Below are positions 10,272 through 17,330 of a DNA stretch of 30,992 nt, one piece after another. The translations under genes and the position numbers were made by a program. The first letter of the stretch is position 1. The number at the start of each line of letters is the position of its first letter. The notes under the pieces were generated by a model. It saw only the letters and a list, made by a program, of their open reading frames with translations, had not been told where the DNA came from and did not search any database. This stretch comes from a virus. The stretch is from positions 1 through 30,992 of the IMG/VR virus record IMGVR_UViG_3300043470_000170; one strand, 5' to 3'.

Positions 10272-10798
10272 TTCATATCATTACGCCCTGCTCACGCCCG
10301 GAGAATCTTTCAACAATCAAGCAAACCATTCCAGAGGATTGCAGTTGGACGGTAGTCGTTGACGAGAAAGCAATAGGCGATTTCCCAAACGGAATTACCT
10401 ACCTACGTCCTAACGTATCCGGTAGTTGGGGGCATCCACTACGGAATGTCGGTATGGAGTTTATATTGGCGTTAAAGGCCAAAAGAGGCGATTACATATA
10501 CTTTCTCGACGATGATAACATAATTCACCCGGATTGGTACGAGGCCGTTAAAAACGAGTTTTACCCAGTTATCACCTGGGGGCAAGTATTTAAGAATGGC
10601 CACCCAAGATTACACCCGACTAAAGAGCCAAGAGTAGGCACAATCGATACCGCCTCGTTTATGGTTCGTTGCGATGCTATTGGTGAAGTAAGATTCGGAA
10701 ACGAATACGAAGCAGATGGATTGTTCGCTCAACAAATGGCTAAGTGGAATGTAAACACGCTCGATGCCTACCTTTGTTACTATAACTATTTGAAATGA
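10268..10798 (+). CDS. GT-A type glycosyltransferase (176 aa)
   Basis: The N-terminus HIITPCSRPENLSTIKQTIP matches the first strand and helix of family 2-like or GT43-like GT-A enzymes. YIYFLDDDNIIHPDWYEA supplies the DxD-type metal/nucleotide-sugar site, and the later FMVRCDAIGEVRF fits the acceptor side of the fold. It is short for the family (usually about 230 or more) and probably minimal. It directly precedes a second glycosyltransferase and shares an ATGA overlap with it. Possible targets are phage DNA, a virion protein or host surface sugars; no hydroxymethyl-base synthesis gene was seen, so DNA glucosylation as in T4 is not supported. Confidence 0.8.
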   Translation: MIHIITPCSRPENLSTIKQTIPEDCSWTVVVDEKAIGDFPNGITYLRPNVSGSWGHPLRNVGMEFILALKAKRGDYIYFLDDDNIIHPDWYEAVKNEFYPVITWGQVFKNGHPRLHPTKEPRVGTIDTASFMVRCDAIGEVRFGNEYEADGLFAQQMAKWNVNTLDAYLCYYNYLK

Positions 10799-11760
10799 AA
10801 GTCCTTTGCATTGGTGACCCGGATTCCGGGGTGGTGTACCACCGGATTTACAAGCCCTTCACTCTACTCAAGGAGAAAGGGCTTTTAGATTTTCAGATAA
10901 TTAACTATAGACATCCAATTCCTGAGGGCGATTGGGAAGGAGTTACTCACGTTATCTTTTCCCGTGCGCTGCCGTTTACCGGAGAATCTTTTTCTAACTT
11001 CTTTGCTATCTGTAAAGCGCTGGGCAAGAAGGTTATCATTGATAACGACGATTGGTGGCACCTGGCATTAGACCACCCCTCAAAAGCAACATACGATAAA
11101 ATAAACTTATCAGGAAGGATAGTAAACTCTATGTACTTTGCGGATGAGGTTTGGACAACCCAAAAGTATTTAGCAGATAAAATCAAGAAGGTAAATAGAA
11201 ACGTACATATTATCCCAAACGGATTAGACCCTTCCGACCCGCAATGGCAAATTACCCGCCAGGAAGCAGACGAAGTACGGTTCGGTTACGTCGCCGGCAT
11301 ATCCCACCTTCCAGACCTTTTGCAAAATAAGATAGACCTTTCCCCTTACGAATCCTACGTTGCTGACCTTGGTGGATACCCACAAGCTGCAAAAGCAAGA
11401 TTCGCATTAGAAACAAAATCCCCAGAGGAATACGGACAACTTTACCAAATGTTTGATGTTGCATTGGCTCCGTTATTGCCAAGTGAGTTTAACCGCTGCA
11501 AATCAAATCTTAAAATGGTAGAAGCAGGGTTTGCTGGTTGTGCGTTAATTGTAAGTGATGTAGCACCGTACTCTAAACACCTAACGGATAAGAACTGCAT
11601 CGCTGTAAAACATAACGGCGATTGGAATAAGGCAATTAAATACCTACACGAGAACCCAAACAAAGCCGGGGATATTGCCCTGACCCTTCACGAGGATATG
11701 ACCACGAACTTTAATATACACGATTTTAACGATATTAGATTAGAGCGTTTATGCAAATAG
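10795..11760 (+). CDS. GT-B type glycosyltransferase, family 4-like (321 aa)
   Basis: Two Rossmann-like halves are apparent. The N-half has KKVIIDNDDWWHL and VWTTQKYLADKIKK, then VHIIPNGLDP, the usual hinge of GT4 enzymes. The C-half has FDVALAPLLPSEFNRCKSNL and KMVEAGFAGCALIVSD, matching the donor-sugar binding region in which the E-A/G motif sits. The ~320-aa length is somewhat short but covers both halves. It follows the GT-A enzyme with a 4-nt overlap and overlaps the methyltransferase by 10 nt, so the three are probably co-translated. The acceptor is unknown. Confidence 0.82.
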   Translation: MKVLCIGDPDSGVVYHRIYKPFTLLKEKGLLDFQIINYRHPIPEGDWEGVTHVIFSRALPFTGESFSNFFAICKALGKKVIIDNDDWWHLALDHPSKATYDKINLSGRIVNSMYFADEVWTTQKYLADKIKKVNRNVHIIPNGLDPSDPQWQITRQEADEVRFGYVAGISHLPDLLQNKIDLSPYESYVADLGGYPQAAKARFALETKSPEEYGQLYQMFDVALAPLLPSEFNRCKSNLKMVEAGFAGCALIVSDVAPYSKHLTDKNCIAVKHNGDWNKAIKYLHENPNKAGDIALTLHEDMTTNFNIHDFNDIRLERLCK

Positions 11761-12905
11761 TACCAATTACCCAAGTGGTTCCCAATACGAGCAACCCACG
11801 AATTATCAAAGACGATAAGTTCAAGAAGCTCGTAAAATCAATCCAGGAGTTCCCGCAAATGCTTGAGCTGCGCCCTATCGTTGTAGATGCAAATATGGTA
11901 GTCCTTGGTGGTAATATGCGCTTAAAGGCGTGCAAAGCCGCTGGGCTTAAAGAAGTGCCGATTGTTATTGCCGATAAGCTAACGGAGGAGCAACAAGCGG
12001 AGTTCATAATCAAAGACAACGTAGGGTTCGGAGAATGGGACTGGGACTTATTAGCAAACGAATGGGATGAGCAGTTATTGCAGGAATGGGGATTGGACTT
12101 ACCATTTGACAATACGCCCGTTCTGGAAGCGGAGGAAGATGATTACGAAGCACCATCCGAAATAAAGACAGACGTAGTATTAGGGGACTTGATAGAGATA
12201 GGCAACCACCGTTTGTTATGTGGTGACGCTACGGATAGCGATGCAGTCGCAAGGTTAATGAATGGGGAGAAGGCGGATATGGTATTTACTGACCCGCCTT
12301 ATGGTGTTAATTATCAATCAAGCTGGAGAAACAATAAAAGCGAAAAGAAATTTGATGTACTTGAGAACGATGATAAGTTTCTCGATTTCAAAGCTAATTT
12401 GGTTTTATTTACAAAAGAAAGCTCTCCTTGGTTTATTTGGACATCGCATCAAGTATATCCAATCTGGAGAGATATGTATGAAGAATTTTATCTGAATACT
12501 ATTATTTGGAATAAGGGTAAAATGGGAATGGGGGATTTAAGCAGTTACGGCAATAATTACGAAATGGCATTGTTCTGCTCACAAGGTAAACCAAAGCTAA
12601 AGGGGGAAAGAAAAAAAGCAATATGGGACATAAACGTAGAATCGGGCTCGGACTATATGCACCCAACACAAAAACCAATTAGTCTTTCTGCTTATGCAAT
12701 TCCAGATTTTATAAATGAAAAAGATTTAATATTAGACCTCTTTCTCGGCAGTGGTTCTACAATGGTAGCAGCACACCAACTCAACCGCAAATGCTATGGT
12801 ATGGAACTTGACCCCAAGTATTGCCAGGTGATTATAGACCGAATGCACAAGCTCGACCCCTCACTTGAAATTAAAATAAACGGCAAACCTTATGGACAGG
12901 ACTGA
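11751..12905 (+). CDS. ParB-like domain fused to DNA methyltransferase (384 aa)
   Basis: Residues 1-95 are a ParB/Srx-like domain (VPNTSNPRIIKDDKFKKLV, with GGNMR at 53-57). Residues ~140-375 are an amino-methyltransferase: DPPY at 181-184 (catalytic), HPTQKP at 304-309 and FLGSGST at 331-337 (SAM binding). DPPY before the SAM motif gives the beta-class order (N6-adenine or N4-cytosine). Phage enzymes of this type protect DNA from host restriction; no partner restriction gene is present. The stretch coding about residues 180-330 (12290-12745) is visibly more AT-rich than both ends, suggesting an exchanged target-recognition part. It overlaps the small terminase by 14 nt. Confidence 0.9.
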   Translation: MQIVPITQVVPNTSNPRIIKDDKFKKLVKSIQEFPQMLELRPIVVDANMVVLGGNMRLKACKAAGLKEVPIVIADKLTEEQQAEFIIKDNVGFGEWDWDLLANEWDEQLLQEWGLDLPFDNTPVLEAEEDDYEAPSEIKTDVVLGDLIEIGNHRLLCGDATDSDAVARLMNGEKADMVFTDPPYGVNYQSSWRNNKSEKKFDVLENDDKFLDFKANLVLFTKESSPWFIWTSHQVYPIWRDMYEEFYLNTIIWNKGKMGMGDLSSYGNNYEMALFCSQGKPKLKGERKKAIWDINVESGSDYMHPTQKPISLSAYAIPDFINEKDLILDLFLGSGSTMVAAHQLNRKCYGMELDPKYCQVIIDRMHKLDPSLEIKINGKPYGQD

Positions 12906-13239
12906 ACAGCATAAAAAGGCAATGCTCGATGCATTGGAAAAATCGCTTGGAGTTGTAACCTCGGCTTGCAAGACGGTAGGCATTGGGAGAACTACGCATT
13001 ACCTTTGGATGGATAGCGACCCTGAATACAAAGCAGCAGTCGATTCACTATCAGACGTTGCCCTTGACTTTGCGGAAAGCCAGTTGCATAAACAAATTAA
13101 AGAAGGTAATTCAACCGCAACAATCTTTTTTCTAAAAACAAAAGGAAAGAAGCGTGGCTATGTAGAGCGGCAGGAGTTAGACGTATCCACGGGCAAGATG
13201 TTCCAAATAGAAGTACTTGGCAACGATACAGACCAATAA
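12892..13239 (+). CDS. terS: Terminase small subunit (115 aa)
   Basis: An N-terminal HTH (VVTSACKTVGIGRTTHYLWM) followed by DPEYKAAV and the helical pair ESQLHKQIKEGNSTATIFFL, then KTKGKKRGYVERQE, is the homeodomain-like small-terminase pattern. It recognises phage DNA and hands it to the large subunit. It overlaps both the methyltransferase and the large subunit, and its order next to TerL supports the call. Confidence 0.87.
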   Translation: MDRTEQHKKAMLDALEKSLGVVTSACKTVGIGRTTHYLWMDSDPEYKAAVDSLSDVALDFAESQLHKQIKEGNSTATIFFLKTKGKKRGYVERQELDVSTGKMFQIEVLGNDTDQ

Positions 13240-14374
13240 GGTATTTAACCACCTAATTAAAAGCGATAAGCGTATTATCGTTGAGCAAGGCGGTACACGG
13301 AGCGGGAAAACTTACAATATCCTGCTCTGGCTTATTTTCTATTACACCGAACGCAATACCGCCAAGACCATAACCATTTGCCGTAAGTCGTTCCCGTCCT
13401 TGCGGGCTTCGGTTATGCGGGACTTCTTTGATATTTTGCGTGAACACGATTTATACCGGGAGGAATACCATAACAAGTCCAGCCACGAATACCACCTTAA
13501 CGGGAACCTTGTTGAGTTTATATCGTTAGACCAGCCGCAGAAGATTAGGGGACGTAAGCGGAACCTACTTTACATTAACGAGGCAAACGAATTGTTTTAC
13601 GAGGATTGGCAGCAGCTTATCTTTCGTACCGATGGGCGTATTATCCTTGATTACAACCCTTCCGAATCTTTCCATTGGATTTACGACCGGGTAATACCCC
13701 GTGAGGATTGCGACTTTTACCAAACCACCTACCGGGATAACCCGTTCCTTGACGAGAAGATTAAGCAGGAAATTGAACGGCTAAAAGAAACCGATGATGA
13801 CTATTGGCGTATCTACGGTCTGGGTGAGCGTGGTATGTCACGAGCGACCGTCTTCCAATTCGGAACGTCTGAAATCCCACAAGAAGCAAAACTACTATCC
13901 TATGGCCTTGACTTTGGTTTTACAAATGACCCGTCCGCTATTGTGGCAATCTACCAGCACGGGGACAATCTTTACCTGGACGAGCTGCTCTACCGGACGG
14001 GTATGACCAACCGTGACCTTCACCACCACCTGCAATCGTTAGGACTTGACCGAAGGGACGAAATCTTTGCAGATAGTGCCGAACCGAAATCAATCGAGGA
14101 ATTGCACCGATTCGGCTGGAACGTGAAGCCAACCGCCAAGGGGCAAGATTCGATTAACGCAGGTATTGATATTCTTAAACGCCATAAGATATTTGCAACA
14201 GCACGGAGCAACAATCTAATTAAAGAATTGCAGAACTACAAATGGACGGAGGACAAGAACGGCAACCTGCTTAATAAGCCAATAGACGTTATGAATCACG
14301 CCCTCGATGCGGCACGTTATGCCGTGTACAATAAACTTTCTAAACCAAACTACGGTAGGTATTCTATCCGTTGA
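13217..14374 (+). CDS. terL: Terminase large subunit (385 aa)
   Basis: The packaging motor and nuclease. Walker A is GGTRSGKT at 25-32; Walker B is LLYINEAN at 117-124 with Glu122 catalytic. The RNase H-like nuclease carries YGLDFGF (Asp232), FADSAEP (Asp286) and, near the end, NHALDAARYA. The set fits the PBSX-like (Terminase_3) group. An in-frame TAG at 13208 and the lack of any ATG before residue ~68 leave TTG 13217 as the only plausible start; the N-terminus then reads MATIQTNKVFNHL, right for the family. It overlaps the small subunit by 23 nt. Confidence 0.95.
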   Translation: MATIQTNKVFNHLIKSDKRIIVEQGGTRSGKTYNILLWLIFYYTERNTAKTITICRKSFPSLRASVMRDFFDILREHDLYREEYHNKSSHEYHLNGNLVEFISLDQPQKIRGRKRNLLYINEANELFYEDWQQLIFRTDGRIILDYNPSESFHWIYDRVIPREDCDFYQTTYRDNPFLDEKIKQEIERLKETDDDYWRIYGLGERGMSRATVFQFGTSEIPQEAKLLSYGLDFGFTNDPSAIVAIYQHGDNLYLDELLYRTGMTNRDLHHHLQSLGLDRRDEIFADSAEPKSIEELHRFGWNVKPTAKGQDSINAGIDILKRHKIFATARSNNLIKELQNYKWTEDKNGNLLNKPIDVMNHALDAARYAVYNKLSKPNYGRYSIR

Positions 14375-14385
14375 GTTATTTATCT

Positions 14386-15039
14386 ATGGAACTTAAATTA
14401 GTAGTACCAACTTCGCTTGACGAAATCACGCTCGAACAATATCAGCGATTCGCTCGTATTGAAGGGGAGGGTGAGTTCAAACAAATGAAGATGCTCGAAA
14501 TCTTCTGCGGGGTTCCATTTTCAGAGTTGCCGAATGTCCGCTTGATAGATGCAGTAAGCGTATTGGAACGCCTGACTAAGACCCTATCCGAGAAGCCCGG
14601 ATTAACTAAATTCTTTGAACTCAACGAGGTTAAATACGGATTCATTCCAGCACTTAACGAAATTTCCCTCGGTGAGTTTGTCGACCTTGATTCGTACCTA
14701 TCCGATTGGGCAACGATGCACCGTGCAATGGCTGTACTGTATCGCCCGGTCGTAAAGGAAAAGGGTGAGCGTTACGATATTGAGAAATACGCAGCAACAG
14801 ACGAACGAGACGAAATAATGAAACAGATGCCCGCTTCGGTAGTGCTTGGTGCGCTGGTTTTTTTTTATCGTTTAGGGAACGTATTGGCAGCGCATACCCT
14901 TCGCTCTTTGGAGAAAGAACTGAAAACCCATACACCAGAGAAGCCCAGTTCGGACAGCGATGGGGATGGTATCAATCAATCTATGCGCTTGCTCAAGGAG
15001 ATGTCCTCAAATTTGGAGACGTTACTCAACTTCCAATAA
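14386..15039 (+). CDS. Putative tail assembly chaperone, unshifted product (217 aa)
   Basis: The ATG at 14386 gives MELKLVVPTSLDEITLEQYQ; a TTG 15 nt upstream is less likely. The protein is mostly helical with EISLGEFVDLDSYL and HRAMAVLYRPV segments in the middle, then a polar end with SSDSDGDGINQ and a last helix. It is placed between the terminase and tail genes. The nine Ts at 14858-14866 read as T_TTT_TTT in frame, and an overlapping -1 frame without a start codon follows. Two products from one start by -1 slippage is the hallmark of siphophage tail assembly chaperones (lambda G/GT), which coat the tape measure. The chaperone label rests on this layout. Confidence 0.62.
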   Translation: MELKLVVPTSLDEITLEQYQRFARIEGEGEFKQMKMLEIFCGVPFSELPNVRLIDAVSVLERLTKTLSEKPGLTKFFELNEVKYGFIPALNEISLGEFVDLDSYLSDWATMHRAMAVLYRPVVKEKGERYDIEKYAATDERDEIMKQMPASVVLGALVFFYRLGNVLAAHTLRSLEKELKTHTPEKPSSDSDGDGINQSMRLLKEMSSNLETLLNFQ

Positions 15040-15110
15040 ACCAAGCCCTTACATACCTAACATTCGAGAAAGAGAAAAACGATATTGAAATATCAATGAT
15101 AAAAAAATGA
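14784..15110 (+). CDS. Initiator-less -1 frame, frameshift extension of the putative chaperone
   Basis: The -1 frame is open from 14784 (after TGA 14781-14783) to TGA 15108-15110. It has no ATG, GTG or TTG until an ATG five codons from its end, yet encodes a convincing sequence: AQFGQRWGWYQSIYALAQGD, then VTQLPINQALTYLTFEKEKN. Its stop overlaps the next start as ATGA, like other junctions here. Entry by slippage on T_TTT_TTT (14859-14865) would give a fusion of about 241 aa. The WGWYQSIYALAQGD block resembles a motif I recall from Bacteroidetes phage proteins. From about 14866 to 15039 the DNA would be coding in two frames. A missing T in the run (sequencing error) is the main alternative. 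Confidence 0.7.
   Translation, partial: EIRSNRRTRRNNETDARFGSAWCAGFFLSFRERIGSAYPSLFGERTENPYTREAQFGQRWGWYQSIYALAQGDVLKFGDVTQLPINQALTYLTFEKEKNDIEISMIKK
14859..14865 (+). promoter_or_regulatory. Candidate -1 slippery heptamer T_TTT_TTT
   Basis: Within the run of nine Ts (14858-14866), frame 0 reads GTT TTT TTT TAT, giving a perfect X_XXY_YYZ site. It lies 75 nt into the open part of the -1 frame and 177 nt before the frame-0 stop. No strong hairpin was found directly downstream by eye. Confidence 0.55.
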
Positions 15111-15574
15111 GAAGTTTTTATTTAGCCACCGAAAAGATAAACGACTACCTATCCTCGCATCCACTTGTGAAGGTTGTAACCTTTGGGGATATTTTTGATG
15201 TTGACCTTAACAAGCAAACGATATTCCCGTTGGCGCATATTATGGTTAACCAAGCAACATTCGCAGACCACGTAATACGATTCAACGTATCGGTGTTATG
15301 TATGGATATTGTGGACGAAACGAAGCAGGATATTAGAGACCAAAATGAGCCGTTCTTTGGCGTGGATAACCAGCAGGATATTCTTAATACAACCTTGGCT
15401 ATTCTAAACGGATTGCAATCCCAGTTGCGCCGTGGTACGTTGTACACGGAGAAGTACGAAATCGAAGGCGATATTATTTGTGAACCGTTTACCGAGCGAT
15501 TCGAGAGCCTGCTCACCGGTTGGAACCTGACCTTTGACTTGATTGTACCGAATACGGAAATATCTATTTGCTGA
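15107..15574 (+). CDS. Putative tail terminator/completion protein (155 aa)
   Basis: The protein has an alpha/beta pattern: an N-terminal helix, TFGDIFDVDLNKQTIFPLAH, VSVLCMDIVDETKQD, then EPFTERFESLLTGWNLTFD and a final strand (LIVPNTEISIC). A family with these blocks seems to recur in Bacteroidetes phages near tail genes; the size and fold pattern suit a tail terminator or neck protein. It sits directly between the putative chaperone and a gp10-like protein, with ATGA overlaps on both sides. Confidence 0.55.
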   Translation: MRSFYLATEKINDYLSSHPLVKVVTFGDIFDVDLNKQTIFPLAHIMVNQATFADHVIRFNVSVLCMDIVDETKQDIRDQNEPFFGVDNQQDILNTTLAILNGLQSQLRRGTLYTEKYEIEGDIICEPFTERFESLLTGWNLTFDLIVPNTEISIC

Positions 15575-16080
15575 TGAGCCGCAAAGAACTCGTACAAGCC
15601 GCATTAACGACGTTTGCAAAGCGTGTAATTCAACAGGCGAGGCAGAACCTCACAAAGAAGAAAAAGAACAGCACAAAGGAGCTGTACAATTCTCTTGACT
15701 ACGACTTGGCGGTTGGGCCTAACTCTTTCTCCCTTACGTTCTCGATGGAGCAGTACGGGGAGTTTCAAGACAAAGGTGTAAGCGGTGTGAAACGCAAGTT
15801 CAACACGCCATATAAATATACCAATAAGATGCCACCACCCAAGGCGTTTGCAAACTGGGTAGTGCGTAAGGGATTGCAAGGTGTCCGGGATAAGAACGGA
15901 AGGTTTATCCCACGCAAGAGCTTGCAATGGGCAATAGCAAAGTCGGTGTACAACAATGGTATTAAACCGAGTTACTTTTTTAGCGCACCATTCAAAGTCA
16001 ACTTTAAGAAACTACCACAAGAAATAGTCCAGGCGTTTGAACTTACGCCCGATGACTTCCAAGCATTCACACGTAAATAA
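15574..16080 (+). CDS. HK97 gp10-like head-tail/neck protein (168 aa)
   Basis: The ATG at 15574 (overlapping the previous stop) is used; two extra residues from a TTG are not needed. A basic N-terminal helix (FAKRVIQQARQNLTKKKKNS) precedes MEQYGEFQDKGVSG, typical of gp10-like proteins in which a Tyr-Gly-x-Phe-x-Asp/Glu-x-Gly block is followed by basic loops. A YFFSAPFKVNF strand lies near the C-terminus. It probably helps close the tail or the head-tail joint. Overlaps the next gene by 1 nt. Confidence 0.65.
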   Translation: MSRKELVQAALTTFAKRVIQQARQNLTKKKKNSTKELYNSLDYDLAVGPNSFSLTFSMEQYGEFQDKGVSGVKRKFNTPYKYTNKMPPPKAFANWVVRKGLQGVRDKNGRFIPRKSLQWAIAKSVYNNGIKPSYFFSAPFKVNFKKLPQEIVQAFELTPDDFQAFTRK

Positions 16081-17330
16081 TGGGACTACCAATAGCCGCC
16101 TTTCCGACCTCGTTGCAATTTACAAGGTCTCCGATATTTATCACGCTAACAAAAGGCACAGCCGTTAACGACGGCCTTGTTGATGCTACGCTTACCCTGC
16201 GTATTTTCCAAGGTAGCAGCGCATCCAGCCCAACTGCGGACTATACGTTATTCAAGACCTCGATTAACGACGAACCTATTGTATTTGAAATCAGCGAGTT
16301 AATACGTGAGAAGATTACCACCGTATTAAAGAACGACCCTATTAGCGATTGGGAGAACGCAACAACCGAGGACGTATGGTGTAAGTTTTCTTTATCGTCT
16401 AACTACGTTAATGCAGGAACTCCAGGAAGCGGCTTAATTCAAAACAATCAATCGTTCCTATGTACTGACGGCTGGTTGCCGTTTACTACGCAATCCGGGG
16501 GTATCGTTGCGGGTGCTGGCTTAATCACCAACCGCACCATTCAAGTTATGGGAGGATACGAGCAGTCCTTGCCCGCTTTGTACGATGCGAACACCGACCT
16601 TAACGGAGTGCTGTACAACGTAAACGGAACCGACTATTTTTACGTGCTATCTGACGAGCTTGGATTCTCAAACACAAGTACCCAGTCAACACAAAAGATT
16701 ATCTATATTCCCGCTGGCCCGAATAGCGTGGATTCTTTCTTGGGTGTTGAGCCGATTGAGGATTACACCATTTCATTGATTAGTGATAGCGCAGCAGTCA
16801 ACTACAAAGCACGGGTAGAAGCCGACGGCGGTACGTGCGAGGGGTTTGCTTGCCTACGTGCAGCACTTGCTGAATTGGGATACGAGGAGAACGCTACCGA
16901 TTACAATTACGAATTGGTTTGCGAACCTAAATACACCCCGGTACGTGTTACCTTCATTAACCGATACGGGGTAAGCGATTACCTGACTTGTTTCAAGGTA
17001 TCTACCCGAAGCGGAGGATTCACACGGGAAAGTTATATGCCGCAGTTACCACGTCCTTACGACGTAACCCAGCAGTTGCAGTACCGTAACTTTGACGTCA
17101 ACAGCCGAGAAACGATTACCGTTAACACCGGGTGGGTGGACGAGAATTACGACGATGTTATCCGTGAGCTGCTTATGAGCGAAAAGGTATCGCTTCTTTA
17201 CGATGGGCAAGAGTTCACGGCTAACCCAACCGACGGAGGTGTTGAATACTTTAAAGAGGTGAACGCCAAAATGATTAACTACACCTTGACGTTTGAGATT
17301 GCTTGGAACATTAGGAACAACATTCGATGA
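16080..17330 (+). CDS. Structural tail/baseplate protein (416 aa)
   Basis: No enzyme motif. It is a beta-rich protein (FTRSPIFITLTKGT, ATLTLRIFQGSS, PIVFEISELIREKI) with repeated turn-rich segments and a late VRVTFINRYGVSDYLTCFK stretch. Size, composition and position before the 674-aa protein and the tape measure make it a likely baseplate or distal-tail component. It overlaps the next gene by 4 nt. Confidence 0.6.
   Translation: MGLPIAAFPTSLQFTRSPIFITLTKGTAVNDGLVDATLTLRIFQGSSASSPTADYTLFKTSINDEPIVFEISELIREKITTVLKNDPISDWENATTEDVWCKFSLSSNYVNAGTPGSGLIQNNQSFLCTDGWLPFTTQSGGIVAGAGLITNRTIQVMGGYEQSLPALYDANTDLNGVLYNVNGTDYFYVLSDELGFSNTSTQSTQKIIYIPAGPNSVDSFLGVEPIEDYTISLISDSAAVNYKARVEADGGTCEGFACLRAALAELGYEENATDYNYELVCEPKYTPVRVTFINRYGVSDYLTCFKVSTRSGGFTRESYMPQLPRPYDVTQQLQYRNFDVNSRETITVNTGWVDENYDDVIRELLMSEKVSLLYDGQEFTANPTDGGVEYFKEVNAKMINYTLTFEIAWNIRNNIR

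Noticed and set aside
10268-11760. T4-like DNA glucosylation system
   Set aside because: No thymidylate synthase-like hydroxymethylase or dCTPase was found, so there is no modified base for the enzymes to glucosylate.
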